DNA of 8,218 bases from Candidatus Stercoripulliclostridium merdigallinarum (GCA_018714575.1 DVNF01000001.1:1-8218); one strand, 5' to 3'; counted from the first letter of the stretch, positions 1 through 7,087 are shown. Program-made: numbers and translations. The notes: generated from the letters alone by a model not told the origin.

Positions 1-412
1 GATAATTATATCACGAGACTTAAAGCTTTGAAAAGGCTTTTAAACAATTTTTTCGCCGACCGACGGCATTGCCGTTATGACAATCGCGCTGTTTATCAGC
101 CGATCGGCGTTATCCGCGCGATTCAAAGCAAGCACAGGCGTCAACCTTTCCGATTTTATCACGGATAAAAAAATCGATGAGGCCAAGCGTTTGCTGACTT
201 ATACTAAAAGTTCGGTCTCGGATATAAGCGAATATCTGGCTTTTTCGTCGCAAAGCCATTTTTCCGCTAAATTCAAGTAGAAAACCGGTATGACTCCGAA
301 CGAATACCGAGAATCCGACTTAAAGCAATTATGGACGTCCACATGCCCCTCTGCCGAAGCTTTTAATATATGTTTACAATACGGTCGTAATGTGCTATAC
401 TTAATCTTATGA
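1..412 (+). pseudogene. Decayed AraC-family transcriptional regulator, C-terminal HTH remnant
   Basis: The frame read from about 77 gives a clear AraC/XylS-type DNA-binding domain: first helix-turn-helix around LFISRSALSARFKASTG, linker with KIDEAKRLL, second helix-turn-helix around SVSDISEYLAFSSQSHFSAKFK, and, after the break, the family signature KTGMTPNEYRES. An amber TAG at 278-280 interrupts this signature where relatives usually carry Lys or Gln, so one base change from AAG or CAG would explain it. The same frame has stops at 29-31 and 41-43. A second frame at 1-45 reads DNYITRLKAL, resembling the linker before the HTH in these regulators, which suggests an internal deletion with a frameshift. 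After the signature the frame runs on to TGA 410-412, longer than usual, and overlaps the next promoter and ATG. No ribosome binding site precedes the ATG at 77. The 5' part lies outside the window. Family assignment is secure; the order of lesions is inference. Confidence 0.8.
373..401 (+). promoter_or_regulatory. Strong sigma-A-type promoter with extended -10
   Basis: The -35 element TTTACA (373-378) is separated by exactly 17 bp from the -10 element TATACT (396-401). A TG at 393-394 followed by one base forms an extended -10 motif. Initiation about 7 bp downstream of the -10 falls at 408-409, on or next to the A of the helicase ATG (409). There is no Shine-Dalgarno sequence between the -10 and the ATG, so the transcript would be leaderless or nearly so. 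It lies inside the dead tail of the AraC pseudogene and is the only convincing plus-strand promoter ahead of the five-gene run ending at 7071. Confidence 0.72.
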
Positions 413-3400
413 ATCCGATTTACAGCAAATACAAAGAAAGATTTATTCAAATCAGCGGCAATAACCGCAGTATTTTCGTAAAAGCCATTGTAAAGAAATA
501 CAATTTCGATATAGGCGCCATTATGGAAAATCGCGGCGATACCGACGATTTCCTGGACTTTTTGTGGCACGGCAGAAGGAGTTTTTCTCTGTTGAACGAT
601 AAAGTCGTTCAAAAAATGCTGAAACAGGCGACAAAAACCGATTCGGTAAACGAAATAGGCGAACGCTTGGGCGGCGACGAAGCCGAAGTCCTGGCGGCGG
701 AAGAAATCACCGTCGATATAAAAAAGAAAAAAACCGCGGCGAAAACTTTATCCCCCCTGCAAAAAATCGTCACGGGACAGTTGAATAACCTGCGCTATCT
801 GAAGCGCGAAGTCGAGGAAATGGAAAAGGAAACGGGTCTGTATGACCTGAATATCGGTTTCCCGTTCGTCATTGGCGAAATCTCCGACGACATACAGTTG
901 CGCGCTCCGCTGCTGCTGTTCCCCGCGCATATCACGATAGAAAAAGACGAGGCGACTTTGACGTTGACTCCGGGACAACCGGTCATGTTGAACAAAGCCT
1001 TTATCCTGGCTTACGCAAAGGAACATAACTTAAATACCGATAAATTGATCCAGGAATTCGATCCGTTGGCAGACGACACTTTTAAAAACCCTTACGACGT
1101 CGTCGATTATTTGAATGCCAACGGCTTTAAGATCCGTACTACCAGAAGGAAGACGTTACAAGCTTTCGACGCGGGATACCTTCCTACGGAACCGGAGATC
1201 AAAAATTTCGCGGTGATCGGCAAATTCCCCTTGGCTAACGCCATTTACAACGATTATCTGGCGTTGGAAAAGGACAATTTGACGACTCCGGCGATAGACG
1301 CGCTGCTGTCACCGAAAAAGACCAGGCGCGAAATTAAACAGGAAGCCAGGCAGAAAGCCAAGGAAGAAAAGAGGAAGCGCCGCGACCGCGACTTGCAAAA
1401 CCCTACCTTTTATCCTATTAACGATCTGGACTACGCTCAGGAAAACGCCCTGCAGGAAATTTCAAAGCAGGACAACATCGTTATTTACGGACCTCCCGGA
1501 ACGGGTAAATCGCAAACTATCGTCAACATAATTTCCGACGCCATGTGCAAAGGAAAGCGCGTGCTGGTAGTCAGCCAAAAGCGTGCGGCTTTGGACGTAG
1601 TCTTTTCGCGTTTAGGCAAGCTGAACTCAAAAGCCGTGTTGGTTCCCGATCCGGAAAAGGACAAAATGGCTTTCTTCGACAGGCTAAGGACGATGCATGC
1701 GGCGGCTTACGCTTCGGGATATTCCGAGGAACAAGCCCATTACAAAAAAGTCGAATTCGACATCAGAAAGGAAATAGAAACTCTGCAATCGATTTCCGAC
1801 GCCTTGTTTACAAAGACGGAATTCGGACTGACTTTACAGGAAATGTATGCAGGGTCCTATAATATCGGTAAAGATACCAAGGATTACAAGCTGTACAATA
1901 AGCTGTTGGAAACCGGCATCGCGGACAGGAACTATCCCGAATTGAAAGAAGACCTGCAGTTGATCCGCGACAAAAATTTGGCCAGGTTCTATTTGGAACG
2001 CGCAGAATTGGTCAGGAACAACGAAATGGTGGAACACGTGCTGCCTGAAATAGACATGCACAAGCTGAAAGAAGCCAAAGCTTTTATAGAAAAGATACTA
2101 TCGAAGCCCATAGTGCCTTTCGATTCGGCGAAATACCCTTATTCCAGGTATTTGACGGCGTTTTATTTGGAAAACGCGGCTACAGAAAGGAGGGACATAA
2201 AGCGCGTCGCGAAAATGGTAGCCGGTTACGAACATCCCGGCGCCCACAGGTTGTTGACGGCTTCGGCTTTCCCCCTGCTGTGGCCGGTATATCCGTTTGT
2301 AAAATACTCGTTTTCGCAACAAACGGAAAACATAATGATAGATCTGAACGTCGCAAAAAGCGTTTTGGACGAAAAGACGGAGGAATACAAACCTCTGTCG
2401 AAAGTCTTGGATAAAGAAGGCTACGCTTTGGCGGTCGGAGGCTTGATAAACGGCAATTCTTACTTTTTAAAGAAGTTGTCCGACGCATTGGATAATTACG
2501 TCAAAGTACGCGATATGAACGCCTCGCTAAGTCAACTGAACGATTCGGTCAGAGAGATACTTTCATTTGCGGCGATAAATTCCGACGGCGACCTGCAATC
2601 GATGAAGGAAGTGCTGAACAAAGTGCTGCCGATGCGTATCTACAGCGAGATCGTTTCCATGGACGCGGATGTGGAAAGCTGTCTGTCAAAAACCGTTACG
2701 TTCGATTCCATGCGCCACCGCATTTTGCAATTAAAAGCCGATCAACGTGAAATATCGGCGGCTTTGGCAATGAGTAAATGCAACTGCGATTACGCCGAAT
2801 ATTTCAAAACGGCTCCCGATTCAAAGGACTTTTTATACGACATCCAAAAACAGCGCGGACTGCGCCCGCTAAGGCAAATGTTCGATTTCTTTGGCGAATA
2901 TTTACTGCGGCTGTTCCCCTGTTGGTTGCTTTCACCCGAAGTCGTCAGCACGATCTTGCCGCTAAAGCGCGACCTGTTCGATTTGGTGGTATTCGACGAA
3001 GCCTCGCAGATCTTTATCGAAAACGCGTTGCCTGCCATGTACCGCGGCACCAAAGTCGTCATCGCGGGCGATTCAAAGCAGTTGCGGCCTACGGCAGGTT
3101 TTGTCAAAAAGTATTTCGGCAACGTGGCTCAGGACGCGGCGTTCGACCTGTCGACTCAAGCGGCTTTGGAAGTCGAAAGTCTGTTGGATCTGGCGACCGC
3201 AAGGTATTACCCCGTACACCTTACCTATCACTACCGCAGTAAGTATGCGGAGTTGATCGATTTTTCGAACGCGGCTTTCTACGAAAACAAGTTGCAAGTC
3301 GCTCCGAACACGGAAAAGAACTTTGAATTGCCGCCTATCGTCAGGCTGAAAGTCAAAGGCTCCTGGCAAAACCGCCACAACCACGAGGAAGCAGCGGCTG

Positions 3401-4287
3401 TCGTCAAGTTGGTAAAGAACATCTTTAACCGCCGCGAAGAAAATGAAAGCATCGGCATAGTCACTTTCAACATGGAACAAAAGGAATACATCGAGGATAT
3501 GTTGGACGCCGAAGCCGATAAATCGCAAGTATTCCGCAGACAGCTGTTCCAGGAGCGCAACCGTATAGTCGGCGGCGAAAACATTTCTTTATTCGTCAAA
3601 AACCTGGAAAACGTCCAGGGCGAGGAGCGTGATATAATAATCTTCAGCGTCGGCTATGCCCGAAACGATTACGACCGAGTCGTCGCACAGTTCGGATCGC
3701 TGTCGATGGAAGGCGGCGAAAACCGCTTGAACGTAGCCATAACCCGCGCGAAAAAGAAAGTTTACGTGGTGACCAGTATCGAGCCCGAAGAATTGGACAA
3801 GAACGAAACCACCAAAAACGCCGGTCCGAAGCTGTTGAAGAAATACCTTGCCTACGCGCGCGCCGTATCCAACGGCTCTACCGCGGAGGTAAAGGACATT
3901 TTGTCCACGATGCACCGCACGGGCGAAGTCATCGACCCTATCGGAGCTTACGAACAACAGATCAAACAGCAGTTGGAAAAATTGGGTTACGAAGTCGACA
4001 TCAACCTCGGAAACACCGATTACAAATTGTCGCTGGGAATATACGATTCGGAGCTTGGGTGTTACATCCTGGGCGTAGAGTGCGACTACCGCGCGTTCCA
4101 TTCCAGCCCCAGCGTATTGGAACGCGACGTTTACCGCTTTAAATTCCTGGAAAGCAAAGGTTGGACGATTGTCCGCGTATGGTCCAGAGATTGGTGGCTG
4201 TCCAGAACCAAGGTATTAAACGATCTGGTAACCGTCATCGAACGTCAGAAGGCCGTTATGCGCGATAAAATATTCATGAACAAATAG
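409..4287 (+). CDS. SF1 (UPF1/DUF4011-like) helicase fused to C-terminal Vsr/MTES_1575-type nuclease domain
   Basis: A 1292-residue protein that probably translocates on or unwinds nucleic acid with ATP and may nick it. The N-terminal 300 residues include ISGNNRS (about 15-21), like the start of DUF4011-type helicases, then a very basic charged linker (about 303-330). Helicase motifs in order: Q-motif Gln344, Walker A GPPGTGKS 361-368, motif Ia VVSQKRAALDVV 387-398, Walker B DEAS 863-866, motif III GDSKQLRPT 887-895, HYRS 941-944, VQGEERD 1069-1075, and RLNVAITRAKK 1106-1116 with the arginine finger. All key ATPase residues are present. About 460 residues lie between motifs Ia and II. Residues 1180-1275 match the Vsr-like nuclease domain (GVECD 1222-1226, HSS, ERDVYR, RVWSRDWW), but the usual first acidic residue appears to be Ser1208. 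The start at 409 is favoured by promoter position and the N-terminal motif. It is 13 bp ahead of degV. Substrate and role, repair or anti-phage, are unknown. Confidence 0.88.
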   Translation: MNPIYSKYKERFIQISGNNRSIFVKAIVKKYNFDIGAIMENRGDTDDFLDFLWHGRRSFSLLNDKVVQKMLKQATKTDSVNEIGERLGGDEAEVLAAEEITVDIKKKKTAAKTLSPLQKIVTGQLNNLRYLKREVEEMEKETGLYDLNIGFPFVIGEISDDIQLRAPLLLFPAHITIEKDEATLTLTPGQPVMLNKAFILAYAKEHNLNTDKLIQEFDPLADDTFKNPYDVVDYLNANGFKIRTTRRKTLQAFDAGYLPTEPEIKNFAVIGKFPLANAIYNDYLALEKDNLTTPAIDALLSPKKTRREIKQEARQKAKEEKRKRRDRDLQNPTFYPINDLDYAQENALQEISKQDNIVIYGPPGTGKSQTIVNIISDAMCKGKRVLVVSQKRAALDVVFSRLGKLNSKAVLVPDPEKDKMAFFDRLRTMHAAAYASGYSEEQAHYKKVEFDIRKEIETLQSISDALFTKTEFGLTLQEMYAGSYNIGKDTKDYKLYNKLLETGIADRNYPELKEDLQLIRDKNLARFYLERAELVRNNEMVEHVLPEIDMHKLKEAKAFIEKILSKPIVPFDSAKYPYSRYLTAFYLENAATERRDIKRVAKMVAGYEHPGAHRLLTASAFPLLWPVYPFVKYSFSQQTENIMIDLNVAKSVLDEKTEEYKPLSKVLDKEGYALAVGGLINGNSYFLKKLSDALDNYVKVRDMNASLSQLNDSVREILSFAAINSDGDLQSMKEVLNKVLPMRIYSEIVSMDADVESCLSKTVTFDSMRHRILQLKADQREISAALAMSKCNCDYAEYFKTAPDSKDFLYDIQKQRGLRPLRQMFDFFGEYLLRLFPCWLLSPEVVSTILPLKRDLFDLVVFDEASQIFIENALPAMYRGTKVVIAGDSKQLRPTAGFVKKYFGNVAQDAAFDLSTQAALEVESLLDLATARYYPVHLTYHYRSKYAELIDFSNAAFYENKLQVAPNTEKNFELPPIVRLKVKGSWQNRHNHEEAAAVVKLVKNIFNRREENESIGIVTFNMEQKEYIEDMLDAEADKSQVFRRQLFQERNRIVGGENISLFVKNLENVQGEERDIIIFSVGYARNDYDRVVAQFGSLSMEGGENRLNVAITRAKKKVYVVTSIEPEELDKNETTKNAGPKLLKKYLAYARAVSNGSTAEVKDILSTMHRTGEVIDPIGAYEQQIKQQLEKLGYEVDINLGNTDYKLSLGIYDSELGCYILGVECDYRAFHSSPSVLERDVYRFKFLESKGWTIVRVWSRDWWLSRTKVLNDLVTVIERQKAVMRDKIFMNK

Positions 4288-4290
4288 GAG
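4286..4290 (+). promoter_or_regulatory. Ribosome binding site of the degV gene
   Basis: AGGAG lies 10 bp before the ATG at 4301 and overlaps the TAG stop of the helicase gene (4285-4287). It fixes the degV start and makes translational coupling to the helicase likely. It contrasts with the helicase gene itself, which has no such site. Confidence 0.8.
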
Positions 4291-4300
4291 ATCAATAATT

Positions 4301-5194
4301 ATGATACATTTTTTCTATGACGCAGATTCAGAAATGAGCCTTGCCGTTGCCAAAGAATTCGGCATCGACGATCCCAAATACTTCATTAAAATGCCCTATA
4401 CCATATCGGGCGAATTGAAATATTGCGATCTGATAACGCCCGAACTTTCTACTTCCTTTTTCAAAAAGGTACGCGCGGGCGAAATGCCCACGACTTCGGC
4501 GTTGAACGCGGAGGAATACAAGGAGATATTCGAACCGGCTTTCCGTGAAGGCGGCGACATTTTATACGTTTCGTTTTCCTCTAACATGAGCGCTACGTTT
4601 AATCACATGAACATAGCCGTAAAGGAATTAAAGGAAAAATATCCTACCGTTACCTTTACCCGTATCGATTCCAAAGCCATCAGCATGGGCACGGGCCTTG
4701 CCGTCATAGCCGCGGCAAAAATGCTGAAAGCAGGAAAATCGGTGGACGAGATCGTTAAATACATGGACGAATTGGTTCCCAGGATCAACATTACCATCGT
4801 TGCCGACGATCTGAATTACTTAAAACGCGGCGGCAGACTGACCGCGATAAAGGCGCTGTTCGGCACGATGTTGCAAATCAAACCCATTATCAAATTGACC
4901 ACCGCAGGCACGTTGATCCCCACAACCAACGTCACCGGCAGAAACAAAGCTTTGATGACCATGGTCAACGAGATCGCCGACCGCGCTTCCGAAGCCGACG
5001 ACCTGCCGATCATCATTATGCAAGGCGATTGCATTGCCGAAGCAAACCGCGTCCGCGATAAATTGCAATCGCTCCTGCCGAAAGCCGATATACGTTTGAT
5101 GGACGTAGGTCCCGTTATCGGCACTCACTGCGGCCCCGGCACGATAGGCATATGTTTTATAGACGGTCAACGCCCCGAACCCGTAAAAGATTAA
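4301..5194 (+). CDS. degV: DegV-family fatty-acid-binding protein (FakB-like)
   Basis: A 297-residue cytosolic protein, close to the usual 280 residues of the DegV family, whose members hold a fatty acid and in Bacillota often present it to the fatty-acid kinase FakA for phosphorylation. Family landmarks in order: the TTS segment at 64-66 (normally TS.PS), SFSSNMSATF at 91-100 (normally SS..SGT), DSKAISMGTG at 123-132, LNYLKRGGRL at 171-180, and the lipid-site loop PVIGTHCGPG at 271-280. The SGT glycine is replaced by Ala98, and the N-terminus reads FFYDADSE instead of the common DS.(S/A)D, so it is a somewhat divergent member. It has a clear AGGAG site, follows the helicase by 13 bp, and its last 43 nt are shared with the ApbE gene. 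No kinase gene is visible nearby, so the FakB role is inferred from family only. Confidence 0.9.
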   Translation: MIHFFYDADSEMSLAVAKEFGIDDPKYFIKMPYTISGELKYCDLITPELSTSFFKKVRAGEMPTTSALNAEEYKEIFEPAFREGGDILYVSFSSNMSATFNHMNIAVKELKEKYPTVTFTRIDSKAISMGTGLAVIAAAKMLKAGKSVDEIVKYMDELVPRINITIVADDLNYLKRGGRLTAIKALFGTMLQIKPIIKLTTAGTLIPTTNVTGRNKALMTMVNEIADRASEADDLPIIIMQGDCIAEANRVRDKLQSLLPKADIRLMDVGPVIGTHCGPGTIGICFIDGQRPEPVKD

Positions 5195-6156
5195 TCCTAA
5201 CAGCATTGACGATAATATTGTCGATTTTTTCGGCAATATTATCGGTTTCATGCAACTTAACCGACCATGACCTGACGGGCAACGCCTTCGGGTCTTATTT
5301 CAGTATAGAATATACGGGCGAAAACCGCGACGACGAATTAAGAAGCGTAATCGATTTATTGGATCATAATTTTGACACCGACGGAAACGGCGACGTCGCA
5401 AAAATCAATTCCGCGCCCGTAAATTCTGCCGTGACGGTAAACGAATACACATTCGCCGCGCTGACTTTGGCGTTCGAGGTGGCGGAAGCATCGGGCGAAG
5501 CTTTTACCCCTGCCGCTTTTCCGTTGACGGAATTGTGGGGATTCGCCCCGAATAATTTTACCGGAACGGCTACGTCCGTACCCTCCGCCGAACGCGTTTC
5601 CGAGGTTTTAAACGTCGTAGGTATACGGCATTTTTCATTGGACAAAGCTAATTCAACCGTGACAAAGCTGACCGACGGAGCGAAATTGGATTTGGGCGGT
5701 ATCGGCAAAGGCTTTGCCGCAGAAACCGTTCGCAACATGTTGGGCGATAAAGCTAAGGTCATAGACTTCGGAGCGACTTTCCACATAACCGATCCCGTAA
5801 AGGTTTCTATACAAAACCCCAGAGGCGACAATCTGATCGCGTCGGCTACCGTTTCAAATTCTTCCGTCGCCACCTCAGGCGATTACCAAAGGTACTATAT
5901 TTTTGACGGCGTCCGTTATCACCATATCATGGGTATTAACGGATACCCGTCGGGATACGGCGCAGCCGATCCCGTCATCTCGGCTACGGTGACTTCGCCG
6001 AATGCGGCGGTATCCGACGCCCTGTCCACGGCGGCTATGGTTTTGGGAAACACGGTCGAATTGGAAACTTTATTGAATAAATATAACGCAACGGCGGTAT
6101 TGTTTACCGCGTCCGCGCATTACTACATCGGCGACACGCCTTTTATAATGAATTGA
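5152..6156 (+). CDS. apbE: FAD:protein FMN transferase lipoprotein (ApbE family)
   Basis: A 334-residue exported flavin transferase. The family takes FAD and attaches FMN to Thr or Ser of extracytoplasmic redox proteins using Mg2+. The N-terminus has a basic region (RRSTPRTRKR), a hydrophobic stretch at about 14-32 and Cys34 in LSVSC, an imperfect lipobox, so membrane anchoring is likely. Family motifs: ELWGF 127-131, KLDLGGIGKGFAAE 178-191, VSIQNPR, SGDYQRYY 242-249, HHI 257-259 and DALSTA 289-294 with the metal-binding Asp289. Two usual motifs are altered: the GGN loop reads FGATFH (206-211), and the segment after HHI reads MGINGYPSG rather than DP.TGYP. The ATG at 5152 is chosen because it supplies the basic region; it overlaps degV by 43 nt and has only a weak AGG 4 bp upstream, suggesting coupling. 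A divergent, perhaps less active enzyme cannot be excluded. Confidence 0.88.
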   Translation: MFYRRSTPRTRKRLILTALTIILSIFSAILSVSCNLTDHDLTGNAFGSYFSIEYTGENRDDELRSVIDLLDHNFDTDGNGDVAKINSAPVNSAVTVNEYTFAALTLAFEVAEASGEAFTPAAFPLTELWGFAPNNFTGTATSVPSAERVSEVLNVVGIRHFSLDKANSTVTKLTDGAKLDLGGIGKGFAAETVRNMLGDKAKVIDFGATFHITDPVKVSIQNPRGDNLIASATVSNSSVATSGDYQRYYIFDGVRYHHIMGINGYPSGYGAADPVISATVTSPNAAVSDALSTAAMVLGNTVELETLLNKYNATAVLFTASAHYYIGDTPFIMN

Positions 6157-6157
6157 T

Positions 6158-6562
6158 ATGCGTATCCCGTCACGCACCGAACAGAATATTTCCCATTACA
6201 GAAAAGCTCCTTTCGTGGGCTTTTGGGATTTTGCGCTCTTGTTGCTGATCGTCTTTTTGGCAACGGTCGGATTAAAATACTACATAGAACCCGACAAAGG
6301 CGATTACTGCGCCGTCTATGTAGACGGCGAAATGGTTTTGGAACTCAGCCTTACGGAAGATTCGGTCACGGAAATACCCGGCACTCACGCCGTTCTGACG
6401 GTTCGGGACGGAGCCGTAGCCGTTACCGAAAACGATTGTCCGAATAAAATTTGTATGAAAACGGGCTATGTCGACGACAAAGGCGGCACCATAGTGTGCG
6501 CTCCGAACAAAATAGTCGTCAGAGTATCCGGCGGCAACAGCTACGTTACGGGGGTGCATTAA
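6158..6562 (+). CDS. Membrane-anchored NusG-domain-II protein (EetA-like)
   Basis: A 134-residue protein with one transmembrane helix (about residues 23-43, starting FWDFALLLLIVFLATVG), followed by a small extracytoplasmic beta domain of the NusG_II family. The diagnostic part is conserved: CPNKICMKTGYV at 94-105 and IVCAPNKIVV at 112-121, with three cysteines (94, 99, 114). Despite the name it is not a transcription factor. Proteins of this type sit beside Gx-family membrane proteins and ApbE in Gram-positive flavinylation or extracellular electron transfer loci, where I recall the pair as EetA and EetB. The exact biochemical role is not established. The ATG lies 1 nt after the apbE stop without a clear Shine-Dalgarno, so translation is probably coupled. 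It overlaps the next gene by one base (TAATG). Confidence 0.87.
   Translation: MRIPSRTEQNISHYRKAPFVGFWDFALLLLIVFLATVGLKYYIEPDKGDYCAVYVDGEMVLELSLTEDSVTEIPGTHAVLTVRDGAVAVTENDCPNKICMKTGYVDDKGGTIVCAPNKIVVRVSGGNSYVTGVH
6550..6556 (+). promoter_or_regulatory. Ribosome binding site of the Gx gene
   Basis: GGGGGTG, one mismatch from GGAGGTG, lies 5 bp before the ATG at 6562. It decides the start of the Gx gene at 6562 over in-frame upstream codons such as 6451, which would lie well inside the NusG-II gene. Confidence 0.65.
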
Positions 6563-7071
6563 TGAAAATCTCTGCAAAAAAAATTGCCGTGACCGCCCTG
6601 CTGACCGCGCTGTCGATGCTCCTGGGGATAGTCGAAAGTCTACTGCCGCCGATAATACCCGCGCTGCCTTTCGTCAGGATAGGTTTGGGAAACGCCGTAA
6701 TCGGCTTTGCCGTAATAGTTTTGGGCACTCCCTATGCGTTGACGGTCTCTTTGATAAAAAGCGTAACCGTTCCGTTGATAGTAGGAAATCCCGTAATGGC
6801 GATTTATTCGCTGGCGGGCGGGCTGATCTCTGCGGTCGTGACGGCGGTTTTGATAAACGCGGACAAGCTGTCGCTACCGGTGATCGGCATAATTTCTTCT
6901 ATCGCGCATAACCTGTCGCAAATTACGGTAGCCGCGATCATGACGTCCACGGCGGCTGTTTTCAGCTTGGCCGTTCCTCTGTTGCTGTTCGGAGCGGCGG
7001 CAGGATTCGGTACCGGCACGATACAGTTTTTGCTGATAAAAACGTTACCCGAAAAATACTTGCATTTATAG
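6562..7071 (+). CDS. Gx transporter family membrane protein (EetB-like; 'heptaprenyl diphosphate synthase component I' family)
   Basis: A 169-residue, strongly hydrophobic protein with about five membrane segments, the usual size for this family. It begins MKISAKKIAVTALLTALSML and carries the family core LPFVRIGLGNAVIGF (where relatives have PG.KLGLAN) and IYSLAGGLISAVV (relatives: YSLAGG..S). Databases often name the family heptaprenyl diphosphate synthase component I, but the sequence is a membrane protein resembling small ECF-type substrate-binding subunits and has no prenyltransferase motif. Its partner is most likely the preceding NusG-II protein, with which it shares one base, and both probably serve the flavin or quinone-linked export module that includes ApbE. 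The substrate, if it transports one, is unknown. It is the last gene of the plus-strand run. Confidence 0.85.
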   Translation: MKISAKKIAVTALLTALSMLLGIVESLLPPIIPALPFVRIGLGNAVIGFAVIVLGTPYALTVSLIKSVTVPLIVGNPVMAIYSLAGGLISAVVTAVLINADKLSLPVIGIISSIAHNLSQITVAAIMTSTAAVFSLAVPLLLFGAAAGFGTGTIQFLLIKTLPEKYLHL

Positions 7072-7087
7072 ATACGGACGTTTGATT

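Noticed and set aside
199..612. 137-codon minus-strand open frame across the pseudogene/helicase junction
   Set aside because: It lies opposite the AraC remnant, the promoter and the helicase N-terminus; its composition looks like an antisense shadow and no family motif is visible.
720..735. A-rich run in the helicase gene as a programmed frameshift site
   Set aside because: The run encodes KKKK in frame, the reading frame continues intact to 4287, and no downstream stem-loop or alternative frame product is evident.
2778..3242. 154-codon plus-strand frame inside the helicase gene
   Set aside because: It is rich in Arg and Pro with no recognisable domain and overlaps the conserved DEAS and GDSKQ motifs of the helicase in another frame, so it is a shadow.
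3589..4101. 170-codon minus-strand frame opposite the helicase C-terminus
   Set aside because: It runs antisense to conserved motifs V and VI and the nuclease domain; no ribosome binding site or motif supports it.
409..4287. Calling the helicase a named anti-phage system
   Set aside because: No other defence gene, integrase or restriction-modification partner is in the window, and the domain order matches a broad family whose members are mostly uncharacterised. A named system would be over-interpretation.
7040..7083. Inverted repeat AAACGT/ACGTTT spanning the convergent gap, with a T run on the minus strand, as a possible terminator of the methyltransferase gene
   Set aside because: The arms are only 6 bp (about 9 with a bulge) and the loop is over 20 nt; the stem is AT-rich. 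Too weak to call as an intrinsic terminator.
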